Positions 54,985 to 64,000 of a DNA stretch of 64,000 nucleotides are shown in pieces. Position numbers and translations under genes: made by a program. The DNA is from Arenibacter arenosicollis. GTDB taxonomy: Bacteria > Bacteroidota > Bacteroidia > Flavobacteriales > Flavobacteriaceae. Every line of letters begins with the position of its first letter. Position 1 is the stretch's first letter. The stretch lies in contig NZ_JACLHY010000011.1 of assembly GCF_014397245.1 (NCBI RefSeq), positions 1 through 64,000 on the forward strand, given 5' to 3'. Below the pieces are notes generated by a model. The model had not been told where the DNA came from and searched no databases. It saw only the letters and a list, made by a program, of their open reading frames with translations.

Positions 54985-55890
54985 TTAAAGCTCAAACTCC
55001 TTGCCGTCATCTGCAAGTTCTACCATGGGGAATATGGTTTTGGCCTCTTCCCTAAAAAGCTCCAGTGAGGCATATCTGGTAGAAAAATGACCTAAAATCA
55101 ACATCCCAACATTGGCGGCTTTTGCTATGGCGGCAGCCTCCTTGGCTGTGGCATGTTTTGTTTTCGGGGCCAATTTCCTTTCACTCTCCAAAAAGGTGGC
55201 TTCATGATACAACACATCCACATTAATGATCAAAGGAATAATCTTCTCCGAATAAGCAGTATCACTACAAAAGGCATAACTCTTGGGTGCCGGTGGATCA
55301 AATGTCAATAAGGCATTGCGAATTACCTGATTATTTTCCAAAACAATGTCCTTGCCGTTCTTTATATTTTGAAAATAACATTTATCAATTTTGTATTTGG
55401 CAACAGCCGCTATATTCAATTTTCGTTCCGCCAACTGCTCTTTAAACAAAAACCCATTGGTGTATATCCTATGATCCAACGGTATTGTTGTGATGGTAAC
55501 TTTTTTATCCTCATAAATCTTTTCGGGCTCTGTTGATGATAACTCGTGAAAAATAAGTGGATAATTGGTCCATGAATCGCCCAATTTCAAAAATAAGGTA
55601 ATAGCCTCCTTTATTCCTTGGGGACCATAAATGTGCAACTCATTGGTTCTGCCCAATAATCTAAATGTAGAAATTAACCCTGGTAAACCAAAGAAATGAT
55701 CTCCATGTAAATGGGATATTAGAATATGATTGATTCTTGAAAATTTAATCTTACTTTTTCGCAATTGAACCTGTGTTCCCTCACCACAATCTATCAAAAA
55801 CAAATGATTTTTAATCTCCAGAACTTGGGATGTGGGATTGTTCAATGATCTTGGTGTTGCAGCATAACAACCCAATATGGTTAGTTTCAT
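54985..55890 (-). CDS. rnz: Ribonuclease Z
   Basis: 301 residues, metallo-beta-lactamase fold endonuclease for the 3' ends of tRNA precursors. The zinc motif HLHGDH is at 60-65. Other marks are FLIDCGEGTQVQLR, YAFCSDTAYSEKI, LYHEATFLES and the late His in LILGHFSTRY. KTKHATAKEAAAIA is the usual stretch before it. The next gene upstream is a small STAS-like gene, 155 bp away. Confidence 0.95.
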   Translation of the reverse strand: MKLTILGCYAATPRSLNNPTSQVLEIKNHLFLIDCGEGTQVQLRKSKIKFSRINHILISHLHGDHFFGLPGLISTFRLLGRTNELHIYGPQGIKEAITLFLKLGDSWTNYPLIFHELSSTEPEKIYEDKKVTITTIPLDHRIYTNGFLFKEQLAERKLNIAAVAKYKIDKCYFQNIKNGKDIVLENNQVIRNALLTFDPPAPKSYAFCSDTAYSEKIIPLIINVDVLYHEATFLESERKLAPKTKHATAKEAAAIAKAANVGMLILGHFSTRYASLELFREEAKTIFPMVELADDGKEFEL

Positions 55891-56045
55891 AAAAATGAAA
55901 TATTGAAAATGGAAATAGGAAAATTGAAAATTAAACCCTAGTTATTTATTTGGGCGTACATTAAAATTGACGCCAACAATCTTTTATATTGGGTTATTTC
56001 CTCAACTATATTCCTTCTTCCGTTTTCCTTTTAAATTTTAATTTC

Positions 56046-56378
56046 CTAAAAGTCCAAATCCCTTTCAATCTCCTCCATTTCTATAATATCTTTCGCCTCT
56101 TGAATGGTTGGCACAACACAGATGCTATCCGGAACTTCATCGTAGGATACCTTTTCGGTAACCAAAACGAAGGATTTTTTGCTTTTTCGATGCGCATCCG
56201 AAAGCTCCAAAAATTCTAAAACATCATTGGAAGTAAGTTTTGCAAAGGAAAAGAGATTAATAATAATATGATCGTTCTTTATTTTAGGATAAATATCCCT
56301 AAAATTGGAAATAAACTTATTTAATGAAATATTCTCTTGGAGAACAGTGGTCACATTTCCTTCTTTATCCAATATCAT
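56046..56378 (-). CDS. Small STAS-like protein of unknown function
   Basis: 110 residues. The alternation IIINLFSFAKLTSNDVLEFL, then SKKSFVLVTEKVSYDEVPD and VPTIQEAKDIIEMEE, looks like the alpha/beta STAS fold of anti-sigma-factor antagonists, although the phosphoacceptor Ser region is not clear. It stands 7 bp behind pyrB and before rnz, an order I recognise from other flavobacteria, where it is sometimes mislabelled ribonuclease Z. Function is unknown. It is probably cotranscribed with pyrR-pyrB. Confidence 0.75.
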   Translation of the reverse strand: MILDKEGNVTTVLQENISLNKFISNFRDIYPKIKNDHIIINLFSFAKLTSNDVLEFLELSDAHRKSKKSFVLVTEKVSYDEVPDSICVVPTIQEAKDIIEMEEIERDLDF

Positions 56379-56385
56379 AAGTCAA

Positions 56386-57312
56386 TTATTTAATTTTTGA
56401 CGCTAACAAATAAATCACTGCCATACGTATGGCTACCCCATTTTCCACCTGATTCAATATAATGGATTGCTTTGAATCAGCTACATCACTGGTAATCTCC
56501 ACACCTCGGTTAATGGGCCCAGGATGCATAATTACTATTTCTTTGTCCAAACTATCCAATAAGGCCTTGTTAACCCCAAACTGCTGTGTATATTCCCTAG
56601 TCGTCGGAAAATAACTTATATCCAAGCGCTCATTCTGTATACGGAGCATATTGGCTACATCGCACCAATTTAAAGCCTTGCGCAAATTGGTCTCCACCGT
56701 AACACCCAAGGATTCTACATGTTTTGGCAATAAGGTTTTAGGTCCACAAACTTTTACATTAGCCCCCTGTAATTGTAAGGCAAAAATATTGGAAAGTGCT
56801 ACCCTTGAATGAAGGATATCACCCACGATAACAACATTTTTCCCAGCTACATCACCTAACTTCTCCCGAATGGAATACGAATCCAACAAAGCTTGTGTAG
56901 GATGCTCGTGAGCACCATCCCCTGCATTTACTATAGAAGCCTTAACATTTTTGGACAGGAATATACCAGCTCCCGGATTTGGATGGCGCATTACCACCAT
57001 ATCCACCTTCATGGATAGAATATTATTCACCGTATCGATCAAGGTTTCCCCTTTCTTCACGGATGACTGTGCCGCAGAAAAATTTATAACGTCCGCGGAC
57101 AACCTCTTTTCCGCCAGTTCAAAGGAAAGCCTAGTACGGGTGCTGTTTTCAAAAAATACATTTGCTATGGTAATATCGCGAAGTGAGGGCACTTTTTTGA
57201 TAGAACGGTTGATTACCTCTTTAAAATGATCTGCAGTTTCAAAAATGAGCTGAATATCCGATTCTTTCAGATACTTTATTCCCAACAAGTGTTTTACACT
57301 TAATTCGCCCAT
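56386..57312 (-). CDS. pyrB: Aspartate carbamoyltransferase catalytic subunit
   Basis: 308 residues. First committed step of pyrimidine synthesis: carbamoyl phosphate plus aspartate. STRTRLSFE at 57-65 is the carbamoyl-phosphate loop. GDGAHEHPTQALLD (HPTQALLD), VIVGDILHSRVALSN and MHPGPINRGVEI are all present. It sits 3 bp behind pyrR, and the start codons are close enough for coupled translation. Confidence 0.96.
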   Translation of the reverse strand: MGELSVKHLLGIKYLKESDIQLIFETADHFKEVINRSIKKVPSLRDITIANVFFENSTRTRLSFELAEKRLSADVINFSAAQSSVKKGETLIDTVNNILSMKVDMVVMRHPNPGAGIFLSKNVKASIVNAGDGAHEHPTQALLDSYSIREKLGDVAGKNVVIVGDILHSRVALSNIFALQLQGANVKVCGPKTLLPKHVESLGVTVETNLRKALNWCDVANMLRIQNERLDISYFPTTREYTQQFGVNKALLDSLDKEIVIMHPGPINRGVEITSDVADSKQSIILNQVENGVAIRMAVIYLLASKIK

Positions 57313-57315
57313 GCG

Positions 57316-57855
57316 CTATGTCTTTACTAAATATATTACATCCTCCCCGTCATTTTCCTCCCACATTACCTTAACCTTTTCTCCATTAATGGCATCCACT
57401 TGCCTTCCCCTATAATTGGGCTGTATGGGCAAATGTCGGCTAAATCGGCGGTCGATCAGGGTTAATAACTCAATTTCCAACGGTCTTCCAAAAGATTGTA
57501 TAGCCGTTAATGCCGCCCTGATACTTCTTCCAGTATATAGTACATCATCTACAAAAACTACTTTCCGATCTTCCACAAGAAAGTCGATTTTAGTCTTGTT
57601 GGCCTCCAAGGTCTTCTCCCCTCTTCTAAAATCATCACGATAAAATGTAATGTCCAGAAAACCTAAATCGATTTTCTTTACTCCATAATCTTCTTGAAGA
57701 ATCTTAGCTAGGCGCGATGCCACAAATATGCCCCTAGGTTGTATACCTATTAGAACCGTATTTTTAAAATCCAGATGATTTTCTAATAATTGACAAGCCA
57801 AGCGATGCAGGATAATATTTATTTCTTTGGAAGAAAGTAATACTTTTTGACTCAT
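57316..57855 (-). CDS. pyrR: Bifunctional pyr operon regulator / uracil phosphoribosyltransferase
   Basis: 179 residues from ATG 57855, where the family N-terminus begins (MSQKVLLSSKEINIILHRLA). The frame extends 28 codons further upstream but with atypical sequence. The PRPP-binding loop is VVFVDDVLYTGRSIRAAL. In Bacillus, PyrR binds pyr leader RNA and also makes UMP from uracil; here it opens the pyrR-pyrB operon. I saw no obvious anti-antiterminator hairpin in the short leader, so RNA control is not demonstrated. Confidence 0.92.
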   Translation of the reverse strand: MSQKVLLSSKEINIILHRLACQLLENHLDFKNTVLIGIQPRGIFVASRLAKILQEDYGVKKIDLGFLDITFYRDDFRRGEKTLEANKTKIDFLVEDRKVVFVDDVLYTGRSIRAALTAIQSFGRPLEIELLTLIDRRFSRHLPIQPNYRGRQVDAINGEKVKVMWEENDGEDVIYLVKT

Positions 57856-58090
57856 AGATGATTTGGCCAATGCTTTTGAATTACAAAAGTAGCGATTTCT
57901 ATTTAATATTGGCGCTATAAAGACAAAAGACCTCTTCAATACCGGACCAAGGAATTTGCACTTCCATACAATCCATTGAGTACCTATGGGTTGTAGCCAA
58001 ACTTGATACTGTAATTACTGATCCTAAAATGGGATGTGCAAGTAGCGAGGTAGCAGGGATATGTATTTTAATTCAATTAATCCCAAAAAA

Positions 58091-58116
58091 AAAGCCCTGA
58101 CAAATGCCAGGGCTTT
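58091..58116 (-). terminator. Intrinsic terminator of rpsA
   Basis: A 9-bp stem (58091-58099 with 58108-58116) with an A-run at 58085-58093 that becomes the U-tract on the minus strand, 23 bp behind the rpsA stop. Confidence 0.85.
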
Positions 58117-58138
58117 AATATATCAATAATCCAAAAGC

Positions 58139-59980
58139 TTACTTTTTCTTCTTATCGTTAGCTTCCATTTTATCTTTCAACGCTTGCAAAGCTTCGTTTG
58201 CGTCACCTAAAGTAGGCTTAGCTTCATCTGCAGATGCTGCAGCTTTCTTAACAGCCGCTTTTACATTACGTTGTTCCTCTTCTCTAAAGATAGCAGTGTG
58301 ACTGGCTACAACTCTTTTGAATTCTTTGTTGAATTCAATGATTTTAAACTCAGCTTCTTCACCTTTTACCAATTTCTTGCCATCTTCTTTTTCCAAATGA
58401 CGAGATGGTACAAAGGCAACGATATCTTCGTTAAAATCTATAGTGGCTCCTTTATCTACTATTTCAGCTATACTTCCTTTGTGAACTGTGTCCAAAGCAA
58501 ATTCAGTTTCGTACTTATCCCAAGGATTTTCAGTAGTTTGCTTATGTCCTAAACTTAATTTACGACCGTCAACATCCAATTCCAATACCTCTACTTCCAA
58601 AGTATCACCTACGGTTACAAACTCGGATGGATGCTTAATTTTCTTGGTCCAAGAAAGATCGGAGATATAGATCAATCCGTCAATTCCTTCTTCCAATTCA
58701 ACAAACACACCAAAATTAGTGAAGTTACGTACAATACCTTTATGCTTAGATCCAACAGGATATTTGGTAGTAATATCAGTCCATGGGTCTGGAGTTAATT
58801 GCTTAATTCCAAGAGACATTTTACGGTCTTCCCTATCCAAGGTCAATACTACAGCTTCAACCTGATCACCAACTTTTACGAAATCCTGAGCGGAACGTAA
58901 ATGTGTAGACCAAGACATTTCAGAAACGTGGATCAATCCTTCAACACCTTCTGCAACTTCGATAAATGCACCGTAGTCAGCAATAACAACTACCTTACCT
59001 TTAACTTTGTCTCCAATTTTAATGTCTTCGCTAAGAGCATCCCAAGGATGTTTCTCCAATTGCTTAAGACCTAATTGAATTCTAGACTTGTTCTCATCAA
59101 AGTCAAGGATAACAACATTCAATTTCTGATCCAATTCCACCACTTCATTTGGATGGTTGATTCTGCTCCAAGAAAGATCGGTAATATGCACCAATCCATC
59201 TACACCACCAAGATCAATAAAGACACCGTAAGAAGTAATGTTTTTAACAACACCTTCCAATACCTGTCCTTTTTCCAATTGACCGATGATTTCTTTTTTC
59301 TGCTCTTCAATATCAGCCTCGATCAACGCTTTATGGGAAACTACTACGTTTTTGAATTCGTGGTTTATTTTCACCACTTTGAATTCCATAGTTTTGTTTA
59401 CATACTGGTCGTAATCACGGATTGGCTTAACATCTATTTGTGAACCTGGCAAGAATGCCTCAATTCCAAATACGTCCACAATCATACCACCTTTAGTTCT
59501 GCACTTAACAAAACCACTAACAATTTCTTCTTTGTCATGAGCAGCATTTACGCGATCCCAAGCCATGATAGTCCTTGCTTTTCTATGGGATAGTACCAAC
59601 TGTCCACTTTTATCCTCACGGATATCGATCAACACTTCTACCTTATCACCAACTTTTAGGTCAGGATTGTAACGGAATTCGTTCAGAGAAATAACACCTT
59701 CAGATTTAGCGTTTATATCAATAATCGCCTCACGCTCTGTTAGGTAAACTACTGTTCCCTGTACTACTTCTGCGTCTGCAGTATCTACAAAGTTCTCAGC
59801 TACTAATTCTTCAAATTCCTTTAATTTGGTGTCATCAACGCGCTCAATTCCTTGCTCATACTTGTCCCAATCAAAATTAGCCAAAAACTCTTTTGGATCT
59901 TGTGCTGGGGCCTCTACTTTTGTTTCTTGTGTAGCTGCGGTAGTTTCCTCTACCTCAACTGTTGTTTTTTCTTCAGCCAT
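58139..59980 (-). CDS. rpsA: 30S ribosomal protein S1
   Basis: 613 residues with six S1 RNA-binding domains. Their core strands read GTVVYLTEREAIIDI, GFVKCRTKGGMIVDV, GVVKNITSYGVFIDLGG, GKVVVIADYGAFIEV, GIVRNFTNFGVFVEL and GSIAEIVDKGATIDF. Acidic and lysine-rich tails flank them. S1 helps mRNA bind the 30S subunit. Bacteroidota often lack strong Shine-Dalgarno sequences, so S1 may carry more weight here. Single gene with its own promoter (60100-60130) and terminator. Confidence 0.96.
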   Translation of the reverse strand: MAEEKTTVEVEETTAATQETKVEAPAQDPKEFLANFDWDKYEQGIERVDDTKLKEFEELVAENFVDTADAEVVQGTVVYLTEREAIIDINAKSEGVISLNEFRYNPDLKVGDKVEVLIDIREDKSGQLVLSHRKARTIMAWDRVNAAHDKEEIVSGFVKCRTKGGMIVDVFGIEAFLPGSQIDVKPIRDYDQYVNKTMEFKVVKINHEFKNVVVSHKALIEADIEEQKKEIIGQLEKGQVLEGVVKNITSYGVFIDLGGVDGLVHITDLSWSRINHPNEVVELDQKLNVVILDFDENKSRIQLGLKQLEKHPWDALSEDIKIGDKVKGKVVVIADYGAFIEVAEGVEGLIHVSEMSWSTHLRSAQDFVKVGDQVEAVVLTLDREDRKMSLGIKQLTPDPWTDITTKYPVGSKHKGIVRNFTNFGVFVELEEGIDGLIYISDLSWTKKIKHPSEFVTVGDTLEVEVLELDVDGRKLSLGHKQTTENPWDKYETEFALDTVHKGSIAEIVDKGATIDFNEDIVAFVPSRHLEKEDGKKLVKGEEAEFKIIEFNKEFKRVVASHTAIFREEEQRNVKAAVKKAAASADEAKPTLGDANEALQALKDKMEANDKKKK

Positions 59981-60099
59981 TTGCTGATTATAAATTTGTA
60001 TTCCATGGAGTTACAAGAGTTAACAATTACCACAGAAGAAGTTATATTGATTTTCTTTTCGTCCCTTTTTTCTCTTGATGCTTTGCTAAAAAAGGAGTG

Positions 60100-60130
60100 C
60101 AAAAATACAACTAAAAAATGGTTTTACAAA
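60100..60130 (-). promoter_or_regulatory. rpsA promoter
   Basis: On the minus strand, TTTG (60130-60127), a 19-bp spacer and TATTTTTG (60107-60100). This is a full match to the Bacteroidota sigma-A-type promoter, with a leader of about 110 bases before the start codon. Confidence 0.7.
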
Positions 60131-60243
60131 CCTAAAAATGAGATGAGTGTCAATTACTTAACTATTTTGCGCAAATTGACGAAAAACATGCCAAGATTCC
60201 CTATATTGGATAGTTAAATATTAACCGTTAAATAAATACTATT

Positions 60244-60621
60244 ATGAGTGTTAAAGCAAAGTATCAAGCTGTATTGAACCTTGGTGAGGAACTAAAAATA
60301 AAAGGTGGGGATGTAACCGAGGAAGCCGGAATTCTAAAAATAAAAGGGCAGGCTGCAACCCAGTATGAAAAGAACCTTTTGTGGGATAAAATCAAAGAAT
60401 TGGGTGGAGAAAATCCTTCTGACATCAAAGCCAATATTACCGTTGCCGATGAAAGTGTTTACCACCGGCATACTGTAAAAAGTGGAGAATCTCTAAGCAA
60501 GATTGCCAAAAAATACTATGGTGACCCTATGAAGTACAAGAAAATTTTTGAGGCCAACACCAATATCCTAAAAAATCCGGATCTTATTCATCCAGATCAA
60601 GTTTTGGTCATACCTAACTAA
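60244..60621 (+). CDS. BON/LysM domain protein (Kbp/YgaU-like)
   Basis: 125 residues. An N-terminal BON-like part (VLNLGEELKIKGGDVTEEAG, KIKGQAATQYEKNLLWDKI) is followed by a LysM domain (HTVKSGESLSKIAKKYYGDP to the end, HPDQVLVIPN). This layout is that of YgaU/Kbp, which binds potassium in E. coli, although there is no signal peptide. Role in this organism is unknown. Single gene between divergent rpsA and convergent cmk. Confidence 0.88.
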   Translation: MSVKAKYQAVLNLGEELKIKGGDVTEEAGILKIKGQAATQYEKNLLWDKIKELGGENPSDIKANITVADESVYHRHTVKSGESLSKIAKKYYGDPMKYKKIFEANTNILKNPDLIHPDQVLVIPN

Positions 60622-60719
60622 AGGCTGAATCAATTCATTTTGGGCGGAGTCTGGAGATAGGCCGAATCGGCAATTAACTTCCTTACTGCGCCCAAATGTT
60701 AACAGGATTAATAAAAAAA

Positions 60720-61412
60720 CTAGTGTCCCTCAATTTTACGGAGCGCAAAATTGTAAATTCGTTCCAATTGTTCCTTTAGACCCATATCGCTATTATCAAA
60801 TTCTATGGCGTCCTCTGCTTTTCTCAAAGGCGAAAATTCACGATGTGAATCTATATAATCCCGGGTTTGAACATTCTTAAGCACATCTTCGTATGCCACC
60901 TTCTCCCCTCTATCCAAAAGTTCCTTATACCTTCTAGAAGCTCTGGTTTCGGGAGATGCGGTCATAAAAATTTTAAATTCGGCATCCGGAAAGACTACAG
61001 TGCCAATATCCCTGCCGTCCATTACAACACCTTTTTTCTTCCCCATATCTTGCTGCATCGCCACCAACTTCACACGCACTTTTTCAATGGTAGCAATCTT
61101 ACTCACTTGCTGTGAAACAGGCAAGGTCCTAATTTCCTTTTCCACATTTTCCCCATTCAAATACATTTCTGAAAACCCAAGGGATTTATTGTAGACAAAC
61201 TTAAGATCTAGCCCAGAGAGCGCATTTCCCAATCCTTCCAGATCCTCTGTTTCACCACCAATAAAACCTTGGCGCATGGCAAAAAGAGTTACCGCCCTAT
61301 ACATGGCGCCAGTATCTACATAAACATAATCCAGTGCTTTTGCCAGCTGTTTTGCTATAGTACTCTTTCCTGTTGATGAAAATCCATCAATTGCAATAGT
61401 AATCTTTCCCAT
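60720..61412 (-). CDS. cmk: Cytidylate kinase
   Basis: A 230-residue (d)CMP kinase. The P-loop GFSSTGKST is at 10-18, YVDTGAMYRAVTLFA follows, and the core motif VVMDGRDIGTVVFPDAEFKI is present, with ASRRYKELLDRG and a C-terminal helix. Full length. Single gene, upstream of which an intrinsic terminator ends lon transcription. Confidence 0.96.
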   Translation of the reverse strand: MGKITIAIDGFSSTGKSTIAKQLAKALDYVYVDTGAMYRAVTLFAMRQGFIGGETEDLEGLGNALSGLDLKFVYNKSLGFSEMYLNGENVEKEIRTLPVSQQVSKIATIEKVRVKLVAMQQDMGKKKGVVMDGRDIGTVVFPDAEFKIFMTASPETRASRRYKELLDRGEKVAYEDVLKNVQTRDYIDSHREFSPLRKAEDAIEFDNSDMGLKEQLERIYNFALRKIEGH

Positions 61413-61564
61413 GGGTCTAAAAATAACAAGAATTGCTTAATTCCTTAGTATGCATAAGGCTAATGTTGACAAGACAACACCTCAAAGTTAACAAATTCAA
61501 CTTACACCGAATCCCCAACCACCTGTTAAGGCTGGCCTTTACGCAAAAATCCTTATCAAAATAA

Positions 61565-61599
61565 AAAAGTACCTACCGAGTAAGCCGGTAGGTACTTTT
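61565..61599 (-). terminator. Intrinsic terminator of lon
   Basis: A 14-bp stem (61565-61578 with 61586-61599) with a 7-base loop and A/T-rich arms giving a U-tract, about 26 bp behind the lon stop codon. Confidence 0.88.
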
Positions 61600-61624
61600 A
61601 TTAAATTAATTTTACATAAAATAC

Positions 61625-64000
61625 TTAAAGTTGCTTAGGATTTTTAACAGAATCATTTGTGATGGCAATATCTATCACCTCCTGCATATCGGTCACATAA
61701 TGGAAAGTAAGACCCTTTAAATAGTCTTCCTTAATTTCCAAAATATCCTTCCTATTATCCTCACAAAGAATTATCTCCTTTATTTTTGCACGCTTAGCAG
61801 CCAAAATCTTCTCCTTTATTCCCCCTACAGGAAGCACCTTGCCCCTTAAGGTTATTTCTCCTGTCATGGCCAAACTCTTTTTAATCTTTTTCTGCGTAAA
61901 CAAAGACACCAAAGAGGTTAGCATCGTAATACCTGCACTAGGTCCATCCTTTGGGGTAGCCCCTTCCGGAACGTGTATATGGACATTGTATTTATCGAAA
62001 ACCTCTGGATCTAAACCATACCTGTCCGAATTGGATTTAATATACTCCATAGCTATAGTCGCAGATTCCTTCATTACCGTACCCAGGTTACCGGTAATAG
62101 TTAAATTACCTTTCCCCTTGGACAAAATGGATTCAATAAAAAGAATATCACCACCAACACTGGTCCATGCCAATCCTGTAACCACTCCAGCAACATCATT
62201 ATTCTCATATTTATCCCTTTCCATACGCGCTGGTCCCAAAACCTTTTCAACGTCATCAAAGGAAACCTTAAGATTGTACTCTTCTTCCATGGCAATGGAT
62301 TTGGCGGCGTGTCGCACCATTTTGGCAATTTGTTTTTCCAAGGACCTAACGCCAGATTCCCTGGTATAGCCTTCAACAATTTTTTCCAATTGTGGCTTGC
62401 CAATTTTTAAATCTTTTGGAGTCAGACCATGTTCCTTCAATTGCTTTGGCAACAAATGCTTTCTCGCAATTTCTACCTTTTCCTCAATGGTATATCCCGT
62501 TACATGGATTATTTCCATTCTGTCCCTAAGGGCAGGCTGAATTTCACCCAAACTATTGGCGGTGGCTATGAACATTACCTTGGAAAGGTCGTAGCCCATT
62601 TCCAAGAAATTGTCATGAAACTCATAGTTCTGTTCCGGATCCAAAACCTCCAACATAGCCGAAGAAGGATCTCCTTGATGGCTATTGGACAGCTTGTCTA
62701 TTTCATCCAGAATAAAAACAGGGTTGGATTTGCCCGCCTTTTTTAAACTTTGAACAATTCGGCCAGGCATTGCTCCTATATATGTTTTGCGATGACCACG
62801 TATCTCTGCCTCATCCCTTAGACCACCAAGTGAAATCCGCACATATTCCCTTCCCAAAGCTTCCGCAACAGATTTCCCCAAAGAAGTTTTACCAACTCCA
62901 GGAGGTCCGTACAAACAAAGGATAGGCGATTTCATATCGTTACGCAGTTTTAAGACCGCTAAATATTCAATGATTCTCCTCTTTACATCTTCCAATCCAT
63001 AATGATCCCTATCCAATATTTTTTGAGCCCTTTTCAAGTCAAATTTATCCTTGGAATATTCGTTCCAAGGCAATTCTATAAACAAATCCAAATAATTGCG
63101 CTGAATGGAATACTCGGCAACTTGGGGGTTCATCCGTTGCAATTTTGCCAATTCCTTTTCAAAATGTTCGCCAACATCCTTGCTCCACTTCTTCTTTTTG
63201 GCCTTTGTCCGCATTTCATCAACCTCTTCCTCATAAGAAATACCACCCAATTCTTCCTGGATAGTCTTCATTTGTTGATGAAGATAGTATTCCCTTTGTT
63301 GCTGATCCATATCGGTTCTCACCTTGGACTGAATGTCATTTTTCAGTTCCAGCTTCTGAAGTTCAATGTTCATATACCTAAGTGTCGCCAACGCCCTATC
63401 CTGCAAACTTCCGATCTCCAAAAGCTCCTGTTTATCCTTTACACTCAAATTAAGATTGGAGGAAACAAAATTGATCAAAAATGAATCGCTCTGAATATTC
63501 TTTATCGCAAACGAGGCCTCACTTGGGATATTGGGATTGTCCCTAATAATCTGAAGGGACAGTTCTTTTATCGAATCTATGATCGCCCTGAATTCCTTAT
63601 TGTTCCGTTCCGGTCTATCTTCTTTTGTCTCCCTAACAGTAGCGGTGATATACGGTTTTTCCGTAAGCACTTCTGCCACTTCAAAACGTTTCTTACCCTG
63701 AATGATCACCGTAGTGTTTCCATCGGGCATTTGTAATACCCTCAGAATTCTGGCTACGGTACCAAGGGTGTTTATATCCTTTACCCCAGGATTCTCCGTT
63801 TCCTCATCTTTTTGGGAAACAACACCAATTACCTTTGACCCATTATTGGCATCCTTAATTAGTTTAATGGATTTATCCCTTCCGGCCGTAATTGGAATAA
63901 CCACGCCAGGAAACAATACAGTATTGCGCAACGGCAATATAGGCAAGGTTTCAGGCAATTTTTCATTATTAATTTCCTCCTCATCCTCCGGTGTCATCAG
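61625..64000 (-). CDS. lon: ATP-dependent Lon protease, 5' end cut by the window
   Basis: At least 791 residues. The N-terminal substrate domain starts with [19 protein letters not shown]. Walker [15 protein letters not shown] is near residue 363 of the visible frame. Walker B lies in [10 protein letters not shown]. The Ser-Lys dyad is in [10 protein letters not shown] (about Ser687) and [14 protein letters not shown] (about Lys730). An ATG at 63997 exists, but flavobacterial Lon proteins usually carry some 25 more acidic residues in front, so the real start is probably beyond 64000. Degrades misfolded and regulatory proteins in the cytoplasm. Confidence 0.95.
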   Translation of the reverse strand: MMTPEDEEEINNEKLPETLPILPLRNTVLFPGVVIPITAGRDKSIKLIKDANNGSKVIGVVSQKDEETENPGVKDINTLGTVARILRVLQMPDGNTTVIIQGKKRFEVAEVLTEKPYITATVRETKEDRPERNNKEFRAIIDSIKELSLQIIRDNPNIPSEASFAIKNIQSDSFLINFVSSNLNLSVKDKQELLEIGSLQDRALATLRYMNIELQKLELKNDIQSKVRTDMDQQQREYYLHQQMKTIQEELGGISYEEEVDEMRTKAKKKKWSKDVGEHFEKELAKLQRMNPQVAEYSIQRNYLDLFIELPWNEYSKDKFDLKRAQKILDRDHYGLEDVKRRIIEYLAVLKLRNDMKSPILCLYGPPGVGKTSLGKSVAEALGREYVRISLGGLRDEAEIRGHRKTYIGAMPGRIVQSLKKAGKSNPVFILDEIDKLSNSHQGDPSSAMLEVLDPEQNYEFHDNFLEMGYDLSKVMFIATANSLGEIQPALRDRMEIIHVTGYTIEEKVEIARKHLLPKQLKEHGLTPKDLKIGKPQLEKIVEGYTRESGVRSLEKQIAKMVRHAAKSIAMEEEYNLKVSFDDVEKVLGPARMERDKYENNDVAGVVTGLAWTSVGGDILFIESILSKGKGNLTITGNLGTVMKESATIAMEYIKSNSDRYGLDPEVFDKYNVHIHVPEGATPKDGPSAGITMLTSLVSLFTQKKIKKSLAMTGEITLRGKVLPVGGIKEKILAAKRAKIKEIILCEDNRKDILEIKEDYLKGLTFHYVTDMQEVIDIAITNDSVKNPKQL

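Noticed and set aside
59852-60217. 121-codon plus-strand frame over the start of rpsA
   Set aside because: It is antisense to rpsA and its promoter, with no sign of being a real protein.

Overview
The window looks like a chromosome segment of a flavobacterium (Bacteroidota), probably a marine Flavobacteriaceae member. The evidence is type IX secretion (T9SS) sorting domains, a PorP/SprF protein, promoters of the TAnnTTTG type, a DnaX without zinc cysteines, an ebo cluster and flavobacterial gene pairs such as DUF3822-rsmD. No tRNA, rRNA, insertion sequence or CRISPR array was seen.

Bases 1-24155 are an all-minus-strand surface-protein region. From left to right it holds the start of a protein made of 35-residue acidic repeats, a secreted beta-helix protein, a PorP/SprF protein, and its partner: a beta-propeller with 17 thrombospondin-3-like repeats and a gliding-motility C-terminal domain. 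Then come two giant genes. The upstream one (2721 aa) starts with a cohesin-like domain and ends with a T9SS sorting domain. The downstream one (2871 aa) carries three malectin domains and a Kelch propeller, and ends with a dockerin. Together they look like a surface scaffold and its docked partner. The pair is bracketed by a 129-bp direct repeat of the 3' end of an acyltransferase gene. The intact gene lies on the promoter side (24857-25396) and an orphan copy of its last 42 codons plus stop lies beyond the other end (7069-7197). This looks like the footprint of an insertion, although no integrase is present.

Bases 24857-35274 are housekeeping: the acyltransferase, a kdsB-HAD-kdnB operon for Kdo/Kdo8N sugars, a DUF4126 protein, a RecD-like helicase, the DUF3822-rsmD pair, RNase P RNA, and dnaX. 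dnaX contains an A10 run placed where slippage would produce a short gamma-like subunit.

Bases 35276-49665 hold an ebo cluster (eboB-C-D-E-F on the minus strand). Its eboA is separated from the rest by a three-gene sugar-oxidation block: a ThuA/sugar dehydrogenase/cytochrome lipoprotein, a DUF1080 protein, and a propeller-cytochrome protein.

Bases 49842-64000 are core genes: miaE, sixA-ppk1-ppx (polyphosphate), pdxH, rnz, pyrR-pyrB with a small STAS-like gene, rpsA, a LysM protein, cmk and lon. The lon gene is cut by the right edge.
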